Shown in pieces: positions 1 through 5,659 of a stretch of 7,570 nt of DNA; the stretch's first letter is position 1, and every line of letters starts with the position of its first letter. The position numbers and the translations under genes were made by a program. The stretch is from Globobulimina sp. Its lineage: Eukaryota; Foraminifera; Rotaliida. A model generated the notes under the pieces. The model worked only from the letters and a program-made list of their open reading frames with translations. It made no database searches and was not told where the DNA came from. Location of the stretch: NCBI GenBank assembly GCA_003354225.1, contig PIVH01000140.1, positions 1 through 7,570 of the forward strand, given 5' to 3'.

Positions 1-522
1 CAGGCTTGGCCAGTTTGATGAGAGCAACTGACATCGCTTGGTCCTTTTTGTGGGGTTATGTATATATAATATGTTATGTATGAATGTGTGTGTAAGTAAC
101 AAAGCATGTTTATAAACCATATAGGAATAATATTTTTTAATCAATTACCAAATTATTTAACAATCATTGGAGCACTAACAATGTTTACAAGTGTTTTCAT
201 GGTCTCATTGGAAAAAATAAAAAAAGCAGCGCAAACAAATGAGGTTGAGATTGATTTGGAAAAAGTGGATAAAACTGAATATAGTGTGCATACTACAGAT
301 GTATGGTCAGTCTCTGTGGAGAATGTAAAGAAGGAAGGATACCGCGGGAATAAAGGAAAGGAAATATTGGTGATAAATACTAAAACGAGTAAAGTAAGTA
401 CTATGCAATATGTTGCATTGCCGGAGGAAAATGAGACTTTTAGCAGTAGCGATGATGATGGTGTTTCTAATGAAAATGAACTGACTCCATCACCAGAGAT
501 TAATATTGTTAATAGTTTATAA
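1..522 (+). CDS. DMT/EamA-type membrane transporter, C-terminal part (5' end outside window)
   Basis: This is the 3' end of a multi-pass membrane transporter of the drug/metabolite transporter (EamA, SLC35-like) superfamily. The first exon is read from base 3 to 54 and encodes the end of a penultimate helix containing SLMRATDIAWSFLWG. An intron of 70 nt follows (55-124, donor GTTATG, acceptor ATAG), and the second exon runs from 125 to the stop at 520-522. Joining them gives WG-IIFFNQLPNYLTIIGA followed by another helix and LEK, the usual ending of DMT proteins: a helix, a short 'FF.. P' loop, a last helix beginning IIGA, then a basic residue cluster. A cytosolic tail of about 95 residues follows, charged and ending in an acidic, Ser-rich stretch (SSSDDDG) with a TPSPE motif that could be phosphorylated. 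The substrate cannot be told from this part. An ATG at 106 lies inside the intron and is not the true start. Confidence 0.8.
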
Positions 523-617
523 TACCACGTCGTGTCATATATAATTTTATAATACAATGTTGTTATGCATTTAATCTGGAACTGTCTCTGATTTATGTTA
601 ATATCTTTTTTTTTAAA

Positions 618-655
618 TTGTCATGACTTTTTTTTCCTTTGTCATGACTTTTTTT
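618..655. repeat. Two-copy 21-nt-period direct repeat
   Basis: The word TTGTCATGACTTTTTTT occurs at 618 and again at 639, separated by a short T/C spacer. It contains the palindrome GTCATGAC followed by a T run. It lies in the 3' intergenic space between the tail-to-tail transporter and seven-helix genes, next to candidate polyadenylation signals of both strands. The remaining part of this space (523-617 and 675-754) is AT-rich and shows nothing else that I can support. Confidence 0.7.
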
Positions 656-658
656 ATT
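653..658 (-). promoter_or_regulatory. Candidate polyadenylation signal for the seven-helix gene
   Basis: AATAAA is read on the minus strand about 100 nt past the stop codon of the minus-strand seven-helix gene. In AT-rich DNA this hexamer is common, so the call rests on position only. Confidence 0.35.
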
Positions 659-668
659 TTATGCAGAA

Positions 669-674
669 AATAAA
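669..674 (+). promoter_or_regulatory. Candidate polyadenylation signal for the transporter gene
   Basis: AATAAA is read on the plus strand about 147 nt past the transporter stop codon. It lies upstream, in minus-strand terms, of the opposite-strand signal at 653-658, so the two transcripts would overlap in their 3' UTRs if both are used. Confidence 0.35.
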
Positions 675-754
675 TATTCCACTGGTGGATAAAGTAGATG
701 TTTTTCTTTAATTAGCTATATTTAAATATTTTACATCAAAAACGTTATGTTTGG

Positions 755-1738
755 TCACTTTGATGGTTTCTCAACACACAGCCTTCTTTTTGTAGTTACT
801 AAGTGTCTCTGTGCCAATCTTGTACAACATTTAACACACATTTTATGGAAGATATTGCAGCACACAAAATACCAATCAATGGCAAAATCAAATGATAAAA
901 ATACTAATAATGAAGAAATAATACAATCAAATGCCCAAAAATATGCCCAACAGTAATCCAATAAAAGATATTGATAATCAGTGGAAAATACGCAAATAGA
1001 TAATATTAACATAATCTGTGACACCAAAATAAATACTGTTGTCAATATTGTATTTTTGCTCATTATATTAATAACTGATATTTGTTTCGTTGATATTATG
1101 CTCGTAATAGAGTGCAATGAAAGAGTAGTATGGTCGTCATTTTTTACAATAAAATTCTGAGACCCTCTTAAGACAGAAATATCTTTGTTTAAAAGCCATA
1201 GCTTTTTCGTAAATAAATACATCAAAGTTATTGATAATATTAAATCAATAATGGCTGAAATAATATACGATGTGGCTGAGAACCATAAAACTCGTTTTTT
1301 ATGCAATAACTTTATCCAAATATATAAAAATATATCTTTGATGATATCAACCATTAAAAATGAAACAGACAAAGAATAAAATAAAGTGTAAGTAATTTGT
1401 TTTGATGAATATTTTGTATTTTTGAACACGAATTTTAAACGCTTTATAAATAATATGTAGGTCAAAATTTGTGCAATTCTCCAAGTCGTTGAATTAATGT
1501 ATATTAACAATAATTGTTCATCGTTATGTGGAACATGGAACGATGATTCAACAGAAAATCTAATAGACATTGATGTGGAAGATAGACCATATGAGATTAT
1601 AGATATTAATGATATTATTTTCATTGATTTTGTAGTGTTGCCGCCATCTACAAAACAAATATATAACAATGCGAATAATAGCCAAACCACGCAAATTATT
1701 GCAGCAGCGGCGTGCGCATAAGATAAAGCTTGCTGCAT
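755..1738 (-). CDS. Orphan seven-helix membrane protein (GPCR-like topology)
   Basis: A single-exon gene for 327 residues with ATG at 1738 and stop TGA at 757-755. Seven hydrophobic segments can be seen at roughly residues 12-30, 38-56, 80-99, 116-140, 155-177, 230-251 and 260-286. Loops 1-2 and 2-3 are short, a basic stretch (KRLKFVFKNTKYSSK) lies between helices 3 and 4, and a long hydrophilic loop of about 50 residues, starting LWLLNKDISVL, lies between helices 5 and 6, as expected of a receptor-like third cytoplasmic loop. The C-terminal tail is basic and Cys-rich (Cys at 293, 294, 301, 304, 305), plausible palmitoylation sites. I see no DRY, NPxxY or other hallmark of the classical receptor classes. 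The pattern after helix 3 resembles orphan seven-helix families expanded in some protists, but that is recollection, not a search. It needs the first Met because helix 1 starts at residue 12. Function and ligand unknown. Confidence 0.75.
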   Translation of the reverse strand: MQQALSYAHAAAAIICVVWLLFALLYICFVDGGNTTKSMKIISLISIISYGLSSTSMSIRFSVESSFHVPHNDEQLLLIYINSTTWRIAQILTYILFIKRLKFVFKNTKYSSKQITYTLFYSLSVSFLMVDIIKDIFLYIWIKLLHKKRVLWFSATSYIISAIIDLILSITLMYLFTKKLWLLNKDISVLRGSQNFIVKNDDHTTLSLHSITSIISTKQISVINIMSKNTILTTVFILVSQIMLILSICVFSTDYQYLLLDYCWAYFWAFDCIISSLLVFLSFDFAIDWYFVCCNIFHKMCVKCCTRLAQRHLVTTKRRLCVEKPSK

Positions 1739-1783
1739 CGGATAGTGATTAAATAAAAAACTTTACTGAGTGAACTGTTGGTA
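1739..1783. promoter_or_regulatory. 45-bp head-to-head gap, presumed shared promoter
   Basis: Only 45 bp separate the ATG of the minus-strand seven-helix gene from the ATG of the plus-strand orphan gene. The stretch is AT-rich (GATTAAATAAAAAAC) and holds no obvious GC box. Either the two transcripts have very short leaders, or each promoter lies inside the other gene. No upstream exon is apparent for either gene. Confidence 0.4.
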
Positions 1784-3361
1784 ATGTCTCAATCCGAACA
1801 CTTTTATTCTATTACAACTCTCAATGATTTATATCGATATGTTGGACAATATGAAATTCCATTGAATGAGCAAACTGTACTATCAAAATTAGGTTCAATT
1901 ATCCGTAATTACCTCTACAAAGGTACCAAAACAGTTAAATCTTTGAAAATAAATTGCAAAATTGGGATGGAAGATCGTTTGGTATCATGTCGTGCCTCAT
2001 TAATACCAACATCTCGTAATAAAAAACAAACAGACTTTTATTGTGCATTTAATATTCGTAGAGCCAAATCATGGAAGGAACCGAATGCCGTTTTATTTAC
2101 ATATCCAAAATATTTAAGTTCAAAACATAAAGATAGTGACAGAGGGATTCGATTAGATTTTTTGGCTCAAAAACAATTAAAATATATGGTAATGGCTACA
2201 TATATTAAACCAAAACATAAAAAAAGAAGAAGAGGCTCAACCCCAATAAAAGCAAACAAATATTTGCCATCTACAAAATTAATTACATCGAAAAGTAAAC
2301 CACTGATATATAATAAAAAGAATAATATGAATATCAGTGGTATGCCATCAAGAATTGCATGCAATGCAGCTATCATCTATGGGCAAGATAATTTATTATG
2401 GGCTTTGTTTAAAAATAAAGCAAAAATAATTGATCACAATGCATGGTTACCAATATTAAGTTTATGGAAACAAAAAGAAGCAAATATTGTCTATATGCTA
2501 CGAGGAGTAAACACGAAAAGATCCGAACAACAGAACTCCGTTGGGAATCAAGTTAAAAATCCATGCAAATTTTATAGGATAACTGTAAGAGAAAAAGAAG
2601 TTGTTTGCAAAAATATATTTGATTTCCCATATGTCGATAATATTAAACATGAATTTACATTCTTTGACATTGATACCCAATCCGTATTGCTTGTGATTAA
2701 TAAAAATAAAAACATTCAATTACAAATAATTCAACATATTAATAATAAAAGCAGCGTTGGAAAAGTTTTTATTGCACAAAGTTATACCAAATATGTAGCA
2801 AACAATAAATTAAATTCATCACAATTATTCCATATGAAATTAGAAAAGGAATCATTGAGAATATGCTTAGTTCCACCACCTGGATATTTATATTTGTTCC
2901 ATCATTGTCGATGTCTCAACTTCTTTCATGAAAAACGATCAGATTCATTCATTTTATTGTTACAAAAGTACGATGAAAATAAAAGCAAAATATTATTAAA
3001 ATTGAATATTAATTTTGTAAAAAGAAAAATTGAATCTATTTCATTTGGAATTGTAAATGAAAACAAATTCATTAATAACAGATTTAATATTATTGGATAT
3101 GATTATCACCGTTCATTATTACTCATTGATACGTATTATGAGACATTGTGTCCATTGGCGTCAAATCGATGTTCATTTGGAAAAAACAAGAAAATATTAT
3201 CAAATGATATATATTGTCAATACAGTAAATGGTTTACGTTTGCATCTAATAATTTATTCGTGAAAAAAAAATACCAAATTATTACAAAACAATTTATTGC
3301 ATTGTCATTAAACGATTTTGTGGATGGCTGGAACAATATATATCCGTCAAAAATACATTAA
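1784..3361 (+). CDS. Uncharacterised 525-residue protein
   Basis: A single-exon gene of 525 residues starting MSQSEHFYSI and ending at TAA 3359-3361. The open frame extends two codons further upstream (TTG, GTA), but the ATG at 1784 is the first usable start and has a purine at -3. I do not recognise the family. There is no signal peptide and no convincing membrane helix. The N-terminal 130 residues contain conserved-looking aromatic and basic stretches. A cluster KPKHKKRRRG at about residue 142 could be a nuclear localisation signal. The C-terminal half alternates short hydrophobic strand-like runs with polar turns (FFDIDTQSVLLVI, IIGYDYHRSLLLIDTYY), which would suit a mainly beta fold, possibly a degenerate propeller; that is a guess. 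It is very Lys, Asn and Ile rich with AT-biased codons, matching the surrounding DNA and unlike the kelch gene. It is head-to-head with the seven-helix gene. Confidence 0.75.
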   Translation: MSQSEHFYSITTLNDLYRYVGQYEIPLNEQTVLSKLGSIIRNYLYKGTKTVKSLKINCKIGMEDRLVSCRASLIPTSRNKKQTDFYCAFNIRRAKSWKEPNAVLFTYPKYLSSKHKDSDRGIRLDFLAQKQLKYMVMATYIKPKHKKRRRGSTPIKANKYLPSTKLITSKSKPLIYNKKNNMNISGMPSRIACNAAIIYGQDNLLWALFKNKAKIIDHNAWLPILSLWKQKEANIVYMLRGVNTKRSEQQNSVGNQVKNPCKFYRITVREKEVVCKNIFDFPYVDNIKHEFTFFDIDTQSVLLVINKNKNIQLQIIQHINNKSSVGKVFIAQSYTKYVANNKLNSSQLFHMKLEKESLRICLVPPPGYLYLFHHCRCLNFFHEKRSDSFILLLQKYDENKSKILLKLNINFVKRKIESISFGIVNENKFINNRFNIIGYDYHRSLLLIDTYYETLCPLASNRCSFGKNKKILSNDIYCQYSKWFTFASNNLFVKKKYQIITKQFIALSLNDFVDGWNNIYPSKIH

Positions 3362-3866
3362 AGTTCATGTTGCATTGTATCAGGTAAAGTATTGTGCGCC
3401 GTGTCTTTTTGTCATTGTTTTATGTGTTTCAATATGGCATAATTATAAACTTTTTTTTTCCTTCAAATTTAATTTTTTTTTTGATTTTTTTTTTTAATTT
3501 TTGCCACTTTCTATTTCTTATTATTATCTATTTTATATATTTTTATCACATGAATGACTTTTTTATTTTTTCTGCAATTTTTTTACTTTTTATTGAATTA
3601 TTGTTATGTGGATGTATTTCTTCAATACATTTTTTGTATAATTGTATTAAATGCTATTATTTTTTCTCCCTTAAATCACGCGTACGTCCGGAAAAATATC
3701 TATTTAAGCTAGCGAACAGTCTGCGAACTGCATAGAAAGAATCGTGCACGAAATAGTACAGTATGACGAGAGTCTGACACCTTCGTAAACTACAGTATAA
3801 CCGCAATAATAATTTATGACTTTTGAGAATGCTACTAAATTGAACAGAAATTACGCATTATTCGTT
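3362..3866. other. Tail-to-tail intergenic space, strongly T-rich
   Basis: About 505 bp between the stop codons of the orphan gene (+) and the Rac gene (-). From about 3451 to 3600 the plus strand is dominated by T runs of up to 13 bases. No tRNA, rRNA or coding exon could be supported on either strand. An open plus-strand frame across the T-rich part would encode only Phe/Ile/Leu-rich low-complexity sequence and is rejected. ATTAAA occurs at 3646-3651 and would be a late poly(A) signal for the orphan gene. The space also contains a GC-richer island, listed separately. Confidence 0.6.
3677..3804. other. GC-enriched non-coding island, function unknown
   Basis: By hand count 56 of 128 bases are G or C (about 44%), while the flanking DNA is far lower. 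It contains the palindromic words CGTACG and GTGCAC, and the hexamer GCGAAC twice (3712 and 3723). It is not a tRNA (no T-loop consensus found), and I could not identify a known RNA family. It may be a conserved part of the Rac 3' UTR, a small RNA gene, or chance. Confidence 0.35.
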
Positions 3867-4577
3867 TTACATAATAACACAACCTTTGCACGAACCATGT
3901 ACATTCTTTTGTGGCTTGTACAATGACACTCTTATTGCGTTGTCAAACACTTGTTTCATTCCTTCCTGTGTCAATGCTGAACACTCATGAAATCCCGCAA
4001 ATCCACCAATTTGATTTGCCAATGATTGTCCCTTTTCGGTTGTTATCAATGCTGCATTTGCAGTCTTAAGCTTTTCATCATTCCTTAAATCACTTTTGGT
4101 AGCAACCAATATCTGTGCGTTATAATTAATTTGTTGTGCATGCAAGCAATAGATATGGATATGGATATAAATAAGAAAATGCATACCATTGGAGTATCCG
4201 GAGAATATCGCATCAGTTCAGGAACCCATTTGAATTTGACATTTTCGTATGAAGTGATGGAGGTTATAGAATAACACACAATAAAAACATCTGTTTGAGG
4301 ATACGAAAGCGGTCTTAATCGATCATAATCTTCTTGACCAGCACTGCGTAGAACAGATTGTTACAGATTTATATTCAATATTAAATGTTAAAAATAAGAC
4401 ATACGTGTCCCATAAGCCTACACTGATGGCCTTGCCATCAACAACTACGTTTGCCGAGTAATTATCAAAAACTGTCGGTATGTATTCTCCTGGAAACGCA
4501 TTTGTTGTATACGAGATTAATAAACAGGTTTTACCAACGGCTCCATCACCCACTACAACACATTTGATAGATTGCAT
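3867..4577 (-). CDS. Rac-type Rho-family small GTPase
   Basis: A complete 191-residue Rac. Rho-family GTPases switch between GDP and GTP forms at the membrane and steer actin dynamics. Exons are 4577-4405, 4343-4187 and 4112-3867, with introns of 61 nt (donor GTATGT) and 74 nt (donor GTATGC). The spliced protein has the P-loop GDGAVGKT (residues 10-17), switch [10 protein letters not shown] with Thr35, DTAGQE with Gln61 (residue 58 is split by intron 1), TKSD (115-118) for guanine specificity and the ECSAL motif. After TKSD, the Rho insert region is about four residues shorter than in human Rac1. The C terminus is [17 protein letters not shown] is a CaaX box, and Met at its last position usually favours farnesylation, unlike the Leu of Rac1. 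The Cys three residues before the CaaX Cys is a candidate palmitoylation site, and the usual polybasic tail is weak. All catalytic residues are present, so it should be an active GTPase. It is head-to-head with the 110-residue membrane protein gene. Confidence 0.96.
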
Positions 4578-4848
4578 TTTGCTTTTACCTCAAATTTAAT
4601 TCTAAATGTGTACGTCCAAATGAGTCGGAATTTGTTTTTATTTGCTGCGAATTTGCTAAGGTATTCCACGCGATGTCATCAAATTCATCAGCTACATTGA
4701 TTTATACCGTCATAATTAATTAATTCATAATTCCCCAAAATAGCGAAAACTTACATAAACTATCCTCACTCCAACTCAACTACCCAAAATAGCGAAAAAC
4801 TGCGTAAACTGTCCTATATCATCCCCCGTAGCCAAGTCCATCCACATT
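4578..4848. promoter_or_regulatory. Head-to-head promoter region between Rac and the small membrane protein gene
   Basis: 271 bp between two start codons on opposite strands, so promoters of both genes are expected here. On the minus strand TATAAA is read at 4706-4701, about 125 nt before the Rac ATG, a weak TATA candidate. An ATTAATTAATT run lies at about 4714-4725. The half nearest the small gene carries a duplicated 33-nt element, listed separately. Confidence 0.4.
4734..4815 (+). repeat. Imperfect 33-nt direct repeat, two copies, 49-nt period
   Basis: The copies are 4734-4766 and 4783-4815. They begin identically with CCCAAAATAGCGAAAA and match at 28 of 33 positions by hand alignment, both ending in a TAAACT.TCCT stretch. 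The second copy ends 33 nt before the ATG at 4849. A local duplication of a promoter or leader element is the simplest reading; the core AATAGCGAAAA is fully conserved. Confidence 0.8.
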
Positions 4849-5350
4849 ATGTCAGGAGATTGGTCTGATTTTTGTGAATGCTTTGCCAAAATGAGAAGCA
4901 ATGTGCAACAATTTCAAAACATTTTAACAAACGTTGAGTAATGATGTTTCTTTTTTAATTTCGTTACATTAAATCCAAAAAATATCAACATACAGAATCG
5001 GGATTCATACTATAATGGACCTAATGGTGGAACAGCAGACGGTATGTACGACTATATGCTATTTAAAGTTACACATAAATAACTTGAACATTACATGTCA
5101 TCGTGTCATTGTGTCATTGCGTATTTGCGATTGCAAAATATACACAGATCCATTTGCTTTAGACGGAACATCCGGAGGTAATGAAGGATTATCATCAACT
5201 ACATTGCTGTTGACTTTATTTCTAATATTAATTATTGGAATGTTGTATCAAGTTGGAAGAAATACAAAAAAAATACAAGAAACTGTTGATTGTGCGCCAC
5301 TAAACAGAGACAGAAACGATAGAAATTTTGACCCTCCAGAAATTGATTAA
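4849..5350 (+). CDS. Small single-span membrane protein, three exons, unknown family
   Basis: The gene appears only after splicing: exons 4849-4932, 4996-5041 and 5148-5350, introns of 63 nt (GTTGAG...ACAG) and 106 nt (GTATGT...ACAG). Together they give 333 nt, 110 residues plus stop, starting MSGDWSDFCECFAKMRSNVQ. Exon 1 ends in phase 0 and exon 2 in phase 1, and both acceptors keep the same frame, ending at TAA 5348-5350. Exon 2 gives a polar, Gly/Asn-rich linker (YYNGPNGGTAD). One membrane helix lies at about residues 61-80 (LLLTLFLILIIGMLY), followed at once by RNTKK and a charged tail ending DPPEID. There is no N-terminal signal peptide, and the basic residues after the helix suggest the C terminus is cytosolic. 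I do not recognise the family. The plus-strand ATG at 5015 lies in exon 2 but in another frame and would read through intron 2; it is a less likely start. Confidence 0.65.
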
Positions 5351-5659
5351 AAAAAGTGCATTCTCATATTGTTAATTGTTTTATATCAATTTTTAAATAC
5401 ATACAAACATGCAAACAAATTTAAACCTCAAATTCTGTCTTTTCTTTTTCTTTTTTTTTTATATTATCGTTAATTTTATTGCTGTTTTGGGATTATTTTA
5501 TTTTTGTTATCGTCACTTTTTAATTACACCTTCTTCAGTCCCTTTGTTGCGAATTGCCGTGTTTTTTTGTTTTGGTTGTAACTAATATGAAAACGTGTAC
5601 TTTAGTCTTAGAATCGACAAGAGCTGCGAGGTAATATTATATTACACAGAATTACAAGA
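5351..5659. other. Tail-to-tail intergenic space, pyrimidine-rich
   Basis: 309 bp between the stop of the small membrane protein gene (+) and the stop of the kelch gene (-). It holds a long C/T tract at about 5436-5460 and AATAAA on the minus strand at 5502-5497 and 5480-5475, roughly 160 to 185 nt past the kelch stop, which could serve as its poly(A) signals. I see no RNA gene or supported coding exon. Confidence 0.5.

Noticed and set aside
153-557. Minus-strand open frame of 134 codons opposite the transporter exon
   Set aside because: It lies antisense to a well-supported transporter exon, is rich in Ser/Thr/Val as expected of a shadow, and has no recognisable features.
3394-3735. Plus-strand open frame of 113 codons rich in Phe, Ile and Leu
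   Set aside because: It is the translation of T-rich intergenic DNA; the hydrophobic composition follows from T runs and it has no membrane-protein-like charge pattern or conserved motif.
3677-3804. tRNA, U6 or box C/D snoRNA in the GC island
   Set aside because: No T-loop or anticodon arm pattern was found, U6 core words are absent, and C-box-like and D-box-like words lie too close together to fit.
4085-4279. Minus-strand frame starting [16 protein letters not shown]
   Set aside because: It is the middle Rac exon reading on into Rac intron 2; it is covered by the spliced Rac gene.
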